From positions 165,953 to 229,952 of the forward strand of contig JAIQEU010000008.1 in NCBI GenBank assembly GCA_020073665.1: a stretch of DNA of 64,000 bases, read 5' to 3'. Source of the DNA: Terriglobia bacterium. Its GTDB lineage: Bacteria > Acidobacteriota > Terriglobia > Terriglobales > Acidobacteriaceae. Made by a program: the position numbers and the translations under genes. The notes beneath the pieces are model-generated. The model was given only the letters and a program-made list of their open reading frames with translations, was not told where the DNA came from and did not search any database. Positions 16,015 through 24,697 of the stretch are shown here, one piece after another; position 1 is the stretch's first letter, and each line of letters opens with the position of its first letter.

Positions 16015-18123
16015 TCATTTCTTCACCCACTGGTCCACCCAGTCGTTCACCGTCTTGTACCAGAGCTGAGAGTTCTGCGGTTTCAGCACCCAGTGTCCTT
16101 CGTCGGGGAAATAGAGCATCTTCGACGGGACTTTCATGCGCTGTAGCGTCGTGAACAGCTCCAGGCCTTCCGAGACGTCCAGGCGATAGTCTCTCTGGCT
16201 GTGGATGACCAGCGTCGGCGTCTTGAAATTCGGCGCCGCCAAGTGAGGCGACCATTTGCGGTACAGCTCGCGGCTGGTCCAGGGAGTGCCCTTGAACTCC
16301 CACTCGTTGAACCACAATTCTTCCGTCGTACCCCATGCCGAGTCGGCGTTGAACATGCCGTCATGCGACACCAGGCACTTGAAACGGTTGGTGTGGCCCA
16401 GTATCCAGTTGACCGCATACCCGCCGTAGCTTGCGCCCAGCGCGCACTCCCGGTCTTTGTCGATGAACGGATACGTCTTCTCGGCATAGTCCAGGCCTTT
16501 CATCAGGTCTTCAAAGACCTTGCCGCCCCAGTCGCCGTTGATGTCGTCAATGAACTTCTGGCCATATCCGGTCGAGCCGCGCGGATTGATAGTTACAACC
16601 ACGTAGCCGTTGGCGGCAAACAGCTCGGGGTTCCAACGATACGACCAGTCGTCACCCCACGCACCTTGTGGCCCGCCGTGAATGAGGAATTTCACGGGAT
16701 ACTTGTGGTTGGGATCGAAGTTGGGCGGCTTGACCAGAAAACCTTCGACCTTGGCGCCCTCCGCGCCGGTAAACCAGAACGGCTCCAGCGGCGACATCGC
16801 GACCTGGGTCAGCACTTCGTCATTCAAGTGAATCAGCGGATCGATCATCGAGTTTCCAACCCGGGCTTTGTAGATTTCATTGGGCCACTGCACCGACATG
16901 CGGGTGAATAGCAGTACCGCTCCTCGGCCAGTGACAGCTATGTCGTCGTTGAAACCGCCTACCATCTGCTTGGGCGCTCCGCCCCTGACATCGAGCGCGA
17001 AGATCGGCGATTCCCCCTTGTCTTCCGCGCTGAAATACAGTCCGGCGGAGTCCGGAGACCAGGTGTAGGTTCCCACCCAGCGGTCGAAACTCTCGGTCAG
17101 ATTCTTTTTCTCCCCCGTGGCGCGGTCATACAGCATCAGCCGGAAGCGATCACTCTCATATCCGGGGCGCTGCTGCGCGCGATAGGCAATGTACTTGCCG
17201 TCAGGCGAATAGAGAGGAGTCGAGTCGCCGGCGGGATTGTCGGATGTAATGTTCTTCGCTGGGCCGCCATCAACCGGGACGATCCACAGATCGTTGTTGG
17301 TGGAGGTAGCCTCGACTTTGTCGTGGTTCGAGGTGTAACAGATTTCCTTGCCGTCGGGCGAGAAAGCGTAGTCGTCCTGGCCACCCAGGCTGAACACCGG
17401 CGAGTCATAATCGCCGGGTGTGAGGTCCAGGGCCGGTCCGGCCCCAATTGCAGAGGTCACGGTTTGTGGCATGTCCTCGAATGTTGGGCTCGGCAGTGAA
17501 GCGGAAACCACAAAAATGTGGCTGCGCTTGCCTTCCCTGTAAGCGTTCCAGTGGCGATAGAGCAGGCGCGTGAAGATCTGCGCTTTCACCATGGACTTGC
17601 TGGCTTCATCCACCTTCTTCGCATTACAGGTGATTTCGTCCGCGGGCGCACCGTCGCACTCGGGATACACGTCCGAGGTGAAGAGGATGTTTTTGCCATC
17701 GGGCGACCAGATTTCGCCACCCGCTTCAGTCGGGATGCCCGTCAGTCTGTGGACAGCCGTCACCGTCCCCTTGGCGCCGTCGAACCCAGCGATCCAAACC
17801 TGTGAGCCCAATGTCTTGGTCGAGAGAAAAGCAAAGCTCTTCCCATCCGGCGCCCAGCGCGGGCGGTCGGCATCCTGGTCGGCAATGATTTCTCTGGCAT
17901 CGCCGCCGGCGATCGGGACCACCCAAACATGCGGAGTCTTCGTATTGGCCTGCAGATTCACATCCACCGCGCTGAACAGCACCCACTTGCCATCCGGCGA
18001 CGGCACCGGTTCGGCCACGCGCTTCAGGGCCATCATGTCCTCAAAGGTAAAAGGGTGAGGGCCCTGCGCAAATACGGGAAGAACGCAAAGCAACACAAAG
18101 ATGATCAGCAACAAACGACGCAT
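16015..18123 (-). CDS. S9-family prolyl oligopeptidase (acylaminoacyl-peptidase type), exported
   Basis: The 702-residue protein begins with signal peptide MRRLLLIIFVLLCVLPVFAQ, with GGAGG seven bases before ATG 18123; the longer frame to 18216 has no such support. Residues about 25-420 form WD/PD40-type propeller blades (repeated WSPDGK, YSPDGKYIAY, YAFSPDGKEIC). The C-terminal alpha/beta-hydrolase contains CALGASYGGYAVNW with nucleophile Ser565, DYRLDVSEG for the Asp and DEGHWVLKP for the His. It should cleave short peptides in the periplasm. It is the only gene on its strand locally. With the two peptide transporters and the M24 peptidase it fits peptide scavenging (inference). Confidence 0.93.
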   Translation of the reverse strand: MRRLLLIIFVLLCVLPVFAQGPHPFTFEDMMALKRVAEPVPSPDGKWVLFSAVDVNLQANTKTPHVWVVPIAGGDAREIIADQDADRPRWAPDGKSFAFLSTKTLGSQVWIAGFDGAKGTVTAVHRLTGIPTEAGGEIWSPDGKNILFTSDVYPECDGAPADEITCNAKKVDEASKSMVKAQIFTRLLYRHWNAYREGKRSHIFVVSASLPSPTFEDMPQTVTSAIGAGPALDLTPGDYDSPVFSLGGQDDYAFSPDGKEICYTSNHDKVEATSTNNDLWIVPVDGGPAKNITSDNPAGDSTPLYSPDGKYIAYRAQQRPGYESDRFRLMLYDRATGEKKNLTESFDRWVGTYTWSPDSAGLYFSAEDKGESPIFALDVRGGAPKQMVGGFNDDIAVTGRGAVLLFTRMSVQWPNEIYKARVGNSMIDPLIHLNDEVLTQVAMSPLEPFWFTGAEGAKVEGFLVKPPNFDPNHKYPVKFLIHGGPQGAWGDDWSYRWNPELFAANGYVVVTINPRGSTGYGQKFIDDINGDWGGKVFEDLMKGLDYAEKTYPFIDKDRECALGASYGGYAVNWILGHTNRFKCLVSHDGMFNADSAWGTTEELWFNEWEFKGTPWTSRELYRKWSPHLAAPNFKTPTLVIHSQRDYRLDVSEGLELFTTLQRMKVPSKMLYFPDEGHWVLKPQNSQLWYKTVNDWVDQWVKK

Positions 18124-18199
18124 GATGTGCCTCCGCAAACCGGTAAGTGTAAACCATCCCGAAGGAAGCGGATGTGACGGCGCGCAGGGCAGGCGTTGG

Positions 18200-18315
18200 C
18201 AATTAGCACTTGGCACTTAGCCTCATCAGCGGAGCGGCAGGTATAGCCCACCACAATCCCGATCAGATCGCCCAGATTCTGAAATGGCTACGGCTAATTG
18301 CTAGCTGCTAATTTC
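18200..18315. repeat. Inverted heptad pair (CAATTAG x3 and TAATTGC x3)
   Basis: Left arm 18200-18220 is CAATTAG, CACTTGG, CACTTAG. Right arm 18295-18315 is TAATTGC, TAGCTGC, TAATTTC. The arms are partly complementary and 74 nt apart. They occupy most of the spacer between the divergent S9 peptidase and the gene at 18471. Confidence 0.75.
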
Positions 18316-18470
18316 TACTCGCCCAGCAACCCCGACCCTCCCGTTGCATCTAATCAACAGGCAGAACTGCAGCCCCCTGTGTCTGGCCCACTGAGCGGAG
18401 AGGGTGCGGGCATTGGGGGCTGTGGGGATTCAGCCGCTTTCGCGGCCGGGTTTTCGTTACACTAATCCAC

Positions 18471-19313
18471 ATGAGATCTTTTATGCGTTTCGCTTTCGTC
18501 CTGCTGGCGGCCGCCGCCCTGTTGGGGCCACTCTCGTTGCGGGCTGCCGCTGACGAAGGACCGCTCGACAAGTCAGAGCCCAAGGGCATCACCTCGGAGG
18601 AAATCATCCAGCGTTTTGCCACCAAGGAAAAGGAGTTCAAAGAGGCGCGCGACCAGTACACCTACCGGCAATCGGTGAAGGTGCAGACCGTCGAGGGCGA
18701 CACCGTGGACGGCGAATACCAGGAAGTTTTCGATGTGGTCTTTGATGACCAGCGGAAACGTGTGGAAAATGTAGTGTTTGCGCCGCAGAACTCGCTGGTC
18801 AGAATCCAGATGTCGCCCGAGGATCTGGATGACATCCGCCACCGGCTGCCGTTCGTCCTGACTAGCGACGAAGTCGGCGAATACCAGATCCTCTACGTTG
18901 GACAGCAGCAAGAAGACGAACTGCATTGCTACGTTTTTGATATCGCCCCCAAAGAGATCGTTGGGAAAAAGCGTTATTTCCAGGGCCGCATCTGGGTGGA
19001 TGATCGCGATTTCCAGGTGGTGAAGACTTACGGCAAGACCGTACCGGATATCCGCAAGAAAAAGGGCCAAGAAAATCTGTTCCCCAAGTTCACCACCTGG
19101 CGCGAACAGATCGATGGCAAATACTGGTTCCCTACCTACACCAAGGCTGACGACGAGCTGCATTTCTCGAACGGCGATGTTCACATCCGCGAAATCGTGA
19201 AGTACGAGAACTACAAACGGTTCGGCTCCAACGTGAAGATCACCTACGAAGGCAAAGAAGTCCCGAAAGGCGAGCAGAAGCCGGACCAGCCGCAACCACC
19301 GCCGCAAAAATAA
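18471..19313 (+). CDS. Exported protein resembling outer-membrane lipoprotein-sorting (LolA-like) proteins
   Basis: The 280-residue product has a signal peptide (FMRFAFVLLAAAALLGPLSLRAAA, cleavage near residue 27). The mature part has long beta-strand pairs and the phrases YTYRQSVKVQTV, VFDVVFDDQRKRVE, RIWVDDRDFQVVKTYGKTVP and TWREQIDGKYWFPTYTKAD. These are typical of LolA/DUF4292-like proteins in which an amphipathic barrel holds a hydrophobic ligand. The C-terminus is a Pro/Gln-rich tail (KPDQPQPPPQK). The family is common in Acidobacteria; a role in lipid or lipoprotein handling is inferred from fold only. A heptad array begins right after its TAA stop. Confidence 0.65.
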   Translation: MRSFMRFAFVLLAAAALLGPLSLRAAADEGPLDKSEPKGITSEEIIQRFATKEKEFKEARDQYTYRQSVKVQTVEGDTVDGEYQEVFDVVFDDQRKRVENVVFAPQNSLVRIQMSPEDLDDIRHRLPFVLTSDEVGEYQILYVGQQQEDELHCYVFDIAPKEIVGKKRYFQGRIWVDDRDFQVVKTYGKTVPDIRKKKGQENLFPKFTTWREQIDGKYWFPTYTKADDELHFSNGDVHIREIVKYENYKRFGSNVKITYEGKEVPKGEQKPDQPQPPPQK

Positions 19314-19408
19314 GTTTCGGGTTTCTAGTTTCGGGATCGGACAAACCAAAGGCCGCGGGTTTCCCCGCGGCCTTCACATTTTCTGGAAACACTAGAAACG
19401 GGGAACTA
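19314..19408. repeat. Inverted GTTTCGG-type heptad pair flanking a terminator hairpin
   Basis: The left arm GTTTCGG, GTTTCTA, GTTTCGG (19314-19334) starts exactly after TAA. The right arm (about 19380-19408) carries TGGAAACACTAGAAAC and runs into the TAG stop of the HNH gene on the other strand. The hairpin at 19351-19372 lies between. Confidence 0.8.
19351..19372. terminator. Strong GC hairpin between convergent genes
   Basis: GGCCGCGG (19351-19358) pairs with CCGCGGCC (19365-19372), an 8-bp perfect stem with a GTTTCC loop. T-rich sequence follows on each strand, weakly (TTCACATTTT on plus, TTTGGTTT on minus), so it can serve both genes. Confidence 0.75.
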
Positions 19409-20017
19409 GTAAAACAAATATTTCCGCCACTTGTCATCCGACCGTCCCATCAGGCGCATGATGTGACGGCTGGTGTGCAAATTGAAGGCGCGCGGCTCGC
19501 GCGTCAGCTTCATGCCTGCCTCGGGTGGGAACTGGTTTCCCTTGCGCCGGTTGCAGGGATGGCAGCAGGCCACCAGGTTCTCCCAGGTGGAGGCGCCGCC
19601 GCGGGAGCGGGGGACTACGTGATCGAGCGTCAACTCGCTCGAGGGCAACACTTCTCCGCAGTACTGGCAGGTGTTGCGGTCGCGCAGCAGGATGTTCTTC
19701 CGCGAGAGTGCGCGGCTCTGGTGCGGGATGCGACGGTACTCCAGCAAGCGAATCACCGAGGGCACCCGTACCGCCAGGCGTGCCGCGTGCAGGAAGTGGC
19801 CATTCTCCTCCTCGGTCATGGCGACGCCCTTCAGGACCAGCACGATGGCGCGTCGCGCCGCGCAGACGTTGATGGGCTCATAGGACGCGTTCAACACCAG
19901 CACGGGTGCGTGCAACGCATAACCGTCGCCGTCCTGGTGGACCATGCCCAGCACCGACGGAGGCGGCGTATGGGGCCGGCCCATCCCGCCCATCGAGTTG
20001 TTCCACTTTCCTGACAT
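19406..20017 (-). CDS. HNH endonuclease
   Basis: The 203-residue protein carries the HNH core [13 protein letters not shown] followed by [16 protein letters not shown], with a preceding CQYCGE; together these give the two CxxC zinc pairs plus the metal-binding His. An N-terminal domain ([26 protein letters not shown]) is typical of bacterial HNH proteins of this length, which are widespread and whose DNA target is mostly unknown. It lies 11 nt after comF on the same strand, so the two probably share a transcript. ATG at 20017 is the only good start. Confidence 0.88.
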   Translation of the reverse strand: MSGKWNNSMGGMGRPHTPPPSVLGMVHQDGDGYALHAPVLVLNASYEPINVCAARRAIVLVLKGVAMTEEENGHFLHAARLAVRVPSVIRLLEYRRIPHQSRALSRKNILLRDRNTCQYCGEVLPSSELTLDHVVPRSRGGASTWENLVACCHPCNRRKGNQFPPEAGMKLTREPRAFNLHTSRHIMRLMGRSDDKWRKYLFY

Positions 20018-20028
20018 ACAAACTTGAC

Positions 20029-20862
20029 CTACCCGTGAGCTGCCATGCTCTGGCGGTCTTCCACCTCAAGATCCAGCTCAACATGGCCGGCTTCATGCTT
20101 CAGGGTCCGGGCAACCGTGGCAACCCAGACCTTCGATGCCCCGGCGCGCCGCAGAACCCGCGCACATTCTGAAACTGTTGTCCCCGTCGTAAACACGTCG
20201 TCGACGAGCAGGATTTCCCGTTCCGTAACTTGGTTCAGCCCGGCCACCGCGAATGCGCCGCGCATGTTTTCTCGCCGCTGATGCTGCGTGAGTCCAATCT
20301 GGGATTGGGTCTCGCGCTGGCGCAGCAGCAGGTTCGAGCTCAGGACAAACCGGTTTCCCGCCGGCTTCAGTTTCAGCGCAGCATGGGCAATCATCTCGGA
20401 CTGGTTGAATCCCCGCTGCCGCAGCTTGCGTGCGTGCAAAGGCACCGGTACCACCAGCACCGAATCACCCAGGTAAGGCTCCAGACCGGAGACGACCTCC
20501 GCCAGCATACGTCCCAGCACGTTGGCCGCGGGACGCACCCCGTCATACTTCAGCAAATGAATCAGTTCCCGCAGTCCGCCGTCGTAGCTGCCGTAGGCCA
20601 TCGCCCGCGAGAAAGGCGGCTCCATGCGCTGGCACAGCCCACAGCGGGGCTCCCCGTTCTCCCCCACGAAGGCGTAAGCACTCACCAGGAGCTCACCGCA
20701 GATGGAGCAGACGCCGCCGGCAATCGGACGCATCGCCGACAGGCATTCTTCGCAAACTGGAAGCCGGGAAATGTTGACCAGGGGGACGCCGCAAAGACGA
20801 CAATCGGAGGGGAACAGGGTGGCGAACAGGCTTTCTGCGATCACGCTCACCCGAGAGACCAA
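20029..20862 (-). CDS. comF: ComF-family phosphoribosyltransferase-like protein
   Basis: The 277-residue product has the two N-terminal zinc-ribbon pairs of ComF (CRLCGVPLV with CEECL, and CSICGEL with CGLCQ). It also has [34 protein letters not shown] and, near residue 225, the PRPP-binding motif [13 protein letters not shown]. In competent bacteria ComF is needed for DNA uptake; in others its role is unclear. No other competence gene is near. Translation starts at ATG 20862; the downstream HNH gene is 11 nt away. Confidence 0.9.
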   Translation of the reverse strand: MVSRVSVIAESLFATLFPSDCRLCGVPLVNISRLPVCEECLSAMRPIAGGVCSICGELLVSAYAFVGENGEPRCGLCQRMEPPFSRAMAYGSYDGGLRELIHLLKYDGVRPAANVLGRMLAEVVSGLEPYLGDSVLVVPVPLHARKLRQRGFNQSEMIAHAALKLKPAGNRFVLSSNLLLRQRETQSQIGLTQHQRRENMRGAFAVAGLNQVTEREILLVDDVFTTGTTVSECARVLRRAGASKVWVATVARTLKHEAGHVELDLEVEDRQSMAAHG

Positions 20863-21026
20863 CGAACTGGGCTTGGCTACATCTTTGGTCCCGGTAGCCC
20901 GAGTTGGGTACCTGCTACTGCTGAAGACGTCCCTCCCTCGCTCAGGCCGGTGCTACGGGGGCTCCAACCCGACGAATTCACCTCAGTATAGCGGCCAGTC
21001 GTCCCGCAGCGCAATCGGCCGTATCT

Positions 21027-21233
21027 TCAGGCAGCGGCACGGTGGGGTAGTCCAGGCTCTCGCTCCCGAACCTCCACGAATATGGTTCGGTAATACCTGC
21101 GGAAGCAGTCGCCACAGCGTACCGGCCTCAAAAGCAGCACCGGCAGGACGTATTTTTCCAGCAGCGTCCTGGGGCGGGAGCGGAACCCGACCGAACTGCC
21201 ACAGTCTTGACATTGAAACTGCTTAGACAGCAT
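21027..21233 (-). CDS. Small zinc-ribbon protein, function unknown
   Basis: From ATG 21233 the product has 68 residues. CQDCGSSVGFRSRPR near the start and VRCGDCFRRYY near residue 43 form a CxxC...CxxC zinc ribbon, with a short hydrophobic stretch YVLPVLLLRP between them. A longer frame to 21314 adds 27 residues without support. Similar short ribbon proteins with a LLLRP stretch are seen in Acidobacteria, role unknown. It is divergent from the OPT transporter gene. Confidence 0.6.
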   Translation of the reverse strand: MLSKQFQCQDCGSSVGFRSRPRTLLEKYVLPVLLLRPVRCGDCFRRYYRTIFVEVREREPGLPHRAAA

Positions 21234-21461
21234 CGGCTGGTTACCTCTTGCGGCCAGAGAATACTTGTTCGGGATAATCATAACAAACCCGAACGCGCCA
21301 AAAAAGTTCTGCATCTCACTATTAACGCGGGGCTAACATACCAGCCGGCAAGGATTTGCAGGCAGCCGGTGTCCGCTGCACTTGTAAAGAAGGTAGGGCG
21401 CGTGTTAACGTGCGCCGTCTTGCCCTATGATTAGCCAGCACTTATCACGAGGATTCCACCC

Positions 21462-23522
21462 ATGAGCGCTTCTACTACCGCAAAGCCTCCAGAGGCTCCC
21501 AAGAAGTTCCGCCCCTACGTGCCCGAGACCATGGAGATGAAGGAATTCACCTTCCGGGCCGTCTTCATTGGATTGGTGATGACCGGAATCCTCGGCTCCG
21601 CCAACGCATATCTGGGCCTGCGGGCCGGGATGACCATCGCCGCCACCTACCCAGCAGCCGTCATCGGCATGGCGCTGTTGAAACTGATGAAAGGCTCCCT
21701 GCTGGAAGAGAACATTGCGCGAACCGTGGGCTCGATCGGCGAATCGGTCGCCGCGGGCGCGGTCTTCACCATTCCCGCCTTCGTCATGGCGGGGCTGTGG
21801 CCCGGACTCACCAGCGACAAGTACTGGAATTCAGTGGCGCTGATGGTGATCGGCGGCACGCTCGGCATTCTCTTCGTGACCCTGTTGCGCCGTGTGATGG
21901 TCGAGGATCCCGAGCTTCCCTTCCCCGAATCTGTCGCCGCCTCCGAGATCCACAAAGCCGGGCAGCAGGGCTCCAGGGCCGCGAAGATCCTGTTTGCCAA
22001 CATGGGGTTCGGCGGCCTCATGTACCTGCTGGGCGCGATCAACGTTTTCAATCCCAGCAACACCTTCCACATCACTATCAGCGATTTGGGAAAGAAGCTG
22101 CTGCTGCGCACCGGGACAAATCCGAACGTCGCAACTACCATCACCGGCGGTGCAACCCTGTTCAATGCGCCGGACATCAGCCCCGCCTACCTCGGCGTGG
22201 GCTATATTATTGGGCCGCGGTTGGCGGCGTTGAACTTCGCTGGAGGCGTGCTCGCCTGGGGCCTGCTGGTTCCACTCCTCACTTTCACCCTCGGGCCCTA
22301 TATCCAAGCGGGGATGCCGGCGGGCCAGGCGATCTCCTGGGATCTGCTGGCTGGTGCGATCTATTTTTCCATCGTCCGCCCCATCGCAGTCGGTGGAATG
22401 CTTGTAGGCGCTACCTACACGCTCTTCAAGATGCGCAAGCAGCTTGGGGTGGGCATGGCACGCGCGGTGTCTGATCTGAAAAAGTCCGCGGCTGCACACG
22501 CCGCCAGCAACCGCACCGAGCGCGACCTGAACGCGAAAGCCGTATTCGCCGGTGTGGCTGTAGTGCTGGTGGCGATGATCTTCCTGTACCACTACTTCAT
22601 TTCCAGTGCAGGAAACCTTTCGAGCACTCAAGTTCTGACCGGCGCCGTCGTGGCCGCGGTGGTCATGGTCATCCTCGGTTTCTTCTTCGCCGCGGTCTCC
22701 GGCAACCTGGTGGGCATGATCGGTTCCTCCAACAACCCGGTTTCCGGGCTGACGCTGTGCACGCTAGTGGTGGCCGCCCTGCTCATGGTCGCGCTGGGCG
22801 TTTCGGGCACCGGCGGAGTCGCCGCCGTGCTGGGAGTCGCAGCGGTCGTTTGTGTCTCATCCGCTGTCGCCGGCGAGATGCTGCAGGATTTGAAAGTCGG
22901 TCACATTCTTGGTGGTACGCCGGCCAAGATGCAGATCGGCGACCTGTTTGGCATCGTGGTCGCGTCACTAGTCTTGTTCTTTCCTCTTGCCGTGCTGGAC
23001 AAGGCCTATCACTTCGGGACACCTGCTCTCCCCGCCCCACAAGCCGGCCTCATGGCGATGCTGTCCAAAGGCATTGTGGGCGGAGACATGGCCTGGCCCC
23101 TAGTGATCGTCGGAATCCTGTTGGGCTGCGCCATGATCATGATCGAAGTGAAGAGTGTGATGCTCTTCGCCGTGGGCATGTATCTGCCGCTGGGAACGAC
23201 GTTCGCGATTTTCATAGGTGGCATCATCCGCTGGGTCACGGACAGGTTGCGCGACAAGCGCGGCTTGAATGATGCGCAAAAGGCCCGGGTTGAGAATGCC
23301 GGCGTGTTAACCGCTTCCGGCTTGATCGCCGGTGAAGCGCTGTGCGGACTGGTCATCGCCGGCCTGGTGGGATCGGGCCACGACGTCGCGCTGTTCAAGT
23401 GGACGGTGCCCATCTGGGTTTCGGCGATCGCGCTGTTGGTGTTGGTGGCCGTCATGGTGCGCGTACCGCTGGCCAACGCCGGACGGCCCGAGGATCCGGC
23501 GCCACCGACCGCCATCATGTAG
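21462..23522 (+). CDS. OPT-family oligopeptide transporter
   Basis: The 686-residue polytopic protein has roughly 14-16 hydrophobic helices and starts with a polar N-terminus ending KKFRPYVPETMEMKEFTFRA, followed by the family motif NAYLGLRAGMTIAATYPAAVIGMALL. A conserved SIGESVAAGAVFTIPAF and a late GSSNNPVSGLTLCTLVV fit bacterial OPT members, which take up small peptides or peptide-like compounds by proton symport. A cytoplasmic loop with charged residues lies near 325-355. It stands alone upstream of yggS; the end of its coding region abuts a heptad array and a hairpin. Confidence 0.93.
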   Translation: MSASTTAKPPEAPKKFRPYVPETMEMKEFTFRAVFIGLVMTGILGSANAYLGLRAGMTIAATYPAAVIGMALLKLMKGSLLEENIARTVGSIGESVAAGAVFTIPAFVMAGLWPGLTSDKYWNSVALMVIGGTLGILFVTLLRRVMVEDPELPFPESVAASEIHKAGQQGSRAAKILFANMGFGGLMYLLGAINVFNPSNTFHITISDLGKKLLLRTGTNPNVATTITGGATLFNAPDISPAYLGVGYIIGPRLAALNFAGGVLAWGLLVPLLTFTLGPYIQAGMPAGQAISWDLLAGAIYFSIVRPIAVGGMLVGATYTLFKMRKQLGVGMARAVSDLKKSAAAHAASNRTERDLNAKAVFAGVAVVLVAMIFLYHYFISSAGNLSSTQVLTGAVVAAVVMVILGFFFAAVSGNLVGMIGSSNNPVSGLTLCTLVVAALLMVALGVSGTGGVAAVLGVAAVVCVSSAVAGEMLQDLKVGHILGGTPAKMQIGDLFGIVVASLVLFFPLAVLDKAYHFGTPALPAPQAGLMAMLSKGIVGGDMAWPLVIVGILLGCAMIMIEVKSVMLFAVGMYLPLGTTFAIFIGGIIRWVTDRLRDKRGLNDAQKARVENAGVLTASGLIAGEALCGLVIAGLVGSGHDVALFKWTVPIWVSAIALLVLVAVMVRVPLANAGRPEDPAPPTAIM

Positions 23523-23533
23523 CAGTAGTCCGT

Positions 23534-23581
23534 GGCCAGTTGTCAGTTGCCAGAGGAACCGGCATTCGCCCGGGTTCCTCT
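23534..23581. repeat. Heptad array GGCCAGT x3 and a 9-bp hairpin after the OPT gene
   Basis: GGCCAGT, TGTCAGT, TGCCAGA (23534-23554) begins 11 nt after the TAG stop. AGAGGAACC (23552-23560) pairs with GGTTCCTCT (23573-23581) across a 12-nt loop. A partial CCTCTGTGG follows, related to the array at 24314. Confidence 0.7.
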
Positions 23582-23608
23582 GGGTCCTCTGTGGTTAAAT
23601 CCTTCTTG

Positions 23609-24313
23609 ATGTCCATGGTCGAGAACATAGCTCTGGTCCGCGAGCGCATCACCACTGCCGCGCGGCGTGCCGGGCGGGAGCCGAATGAAATCGCTCTCAT
23701 GGCGGTCAGCAAGACGTTCCTTCCCGAGCGCATCCGCGAGGCCTACCACGCGGGGTTGCGGCTGTTCGGGGAAAACCGGGTGCAGGAGTTTTCAGAAAAG
23801 GCCACCGCGCTAGTCGATCTTCCCGACGCGCGATGGCACCTGATTGGGCACCTGCAGAGCAACAAAGCCAGAAAAGCCGCGGAACTGTTCGTGGCGGTGG
23901 ATTCGGTCGATTCTCTGCGCCTGGCGGAAAAACTCAACGCCGCTGCCCAGTCTCTCGGCAAGAAGCTGGCAGTGCTGATCGAGGTCAACGTCGGCGGCGA
24001 GGCAGCAAAGAGCGGAGTTGCGCCCGGATCGCCCGATCTGGAAGACCTGCTGCGCGCCGCGCCTAGCCTTGAGCATCTCGAAGTTCGCGGGCTAATGACT
24101 GTGCCCCCTTTTACCGACGATCCCCAAGGGGCACGGCCCTACTTCCGCAAGCTGCGCGAACTACGCGACCAGATCGCCGCCCGGAAACTTCCTGCGGTTG
24201 GCATGGAAGTGCTCTCAATGGGCATGTCGCACGATTTCGAAGTCGCGATTGAAGAGGGTTCGACTTGTGTGCGAGTGGGGACAGCGATTTTTGGGGAAAG
24301 AGCTAAGACTTGA
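23609..24313 (+). CDS. yggS: YggS-family pyridoxal phosphate homeostasis protein
   Basis: ATG 23609 gives 234 residues. The fold-III alanine-racemase-like barrel has the PLP lysine segment in LMAVSKTF, plus GENRVQEFSEKA, WHLIGHLQSNKARKA, VLIEVNVGGEAAKSGV, LEVRGLMTVPP and LSMGMSHDFEVAIEEGSTCVRVGTAIFG. These match the YggS/PROSC family that buffers free PLP and affects amino-acid metabolism. The longer frame from 23342 overlaps the OPT gene and is a shadow. The gene is followed by a CACAGAG palindrome and then the DUF167 gene, a frequent neighbour of yggS. Confidence 0.94.
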   Translation: MSMVENIALVRERITTAARRAGREPNEIALMAVSKTFLPERIREAYHAGLRLFGENRVQEFSEKATALVDLPDARWHLIGHLQSNKARKAAELFVAVDSVDSLRLAEKLNAAAQSLGKKLAVLIEVNVGGEAAKSGVAPGSPDLEDLLRAAPSLEHLEVRGLMTVPPFTDDPQGARPYFRKLRELRDQIAARKLPAVGMEVLSMGMSHDFEVAIEEGSTCVRVGTAIFGERAKT

Positions 24314-24386
24314 CCACAGAGACAGAGAGGCACAGAGAAAACCAGAATTTGTTCCCAAATTCCTCTCTGTCTCTGTGACTCTGTGG
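24314..24386. repeat. CACAGAG-type inverted array between yggS and yggU
   Basis: The left arm starts immediately after the yggS TGA (CCACAGAGACAGAGAGGCAC). The right arm CCTCTCTGTCTCTGTGACTC, then TGTGG, is its imperfect complement and ends at 24386; the central loop is about 20 nt. It would fold into a long hairpin 12 nt before the start of the next gene. Confidence 0.85.
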
Positions 24387-24397
24387 TGGAAAAAAGA

Positions 24398-24697
24398 ATG
24401 GTCGAAGTTCGAGACACTCCGTCGGGCGTTACCTTTGCAGTCAAGATCCATCCCCGTGCGAAGAAGAACGCTATCACCGGCGAACTGGGTGACGCGCTTA
24501 AAGTGGCCCTCACCGCCCCACCGGTCGACGGCAAAGCCAACGACGCCTGCATCGAATTCTTTGCAAATCTTTTGAAGGTGCCGCGTTCCTCCGTTACTAT
24601 TGCCTCCGGCCAGACCAGCCGGAACAAGGTGATTCGCGTGGCAGGGTTGTCGGCGGAGGAGTTAACCAGGCGGTTGAACATGAGGAGCCACTCTTGA
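24398..24697 (+). CDS. yggU: DUF167 family protein (YggU-like)
   Basis: ATG 24398 gives 99 residues. The small alpha/beta domain is readable: GVTFAVKIHPRAKKNAITGELGD, LKVALTAPPVDGKANDACIEFFANLL, VTIASGQTSRNKVIRVAG. This matches DUF167, whose biochemical role is unknown. The frame extends to GTG 24383, but ATG 24398 lies behind GGTGGAAAAAAG and better fits the family start. Its stop TGA overlaps the TTG start of the next gene by four bases, so the two are translationally coupled. Confidence 0.87.
   Translation: MVEVRDTPSGVTFAVKIHPRAKKNAITGELGDALKVALTAPPVDGKANDACIEFFANLLKVPRSSVTIASGQTSRNKVIRVAGLSAEELTRRLNMRSHS

Noticed and set aside
23342..23608. Upstream extension of yggS
   Set aside because: It overlaps the OPT transporter coding region in another frame and carries no YggS sequence.
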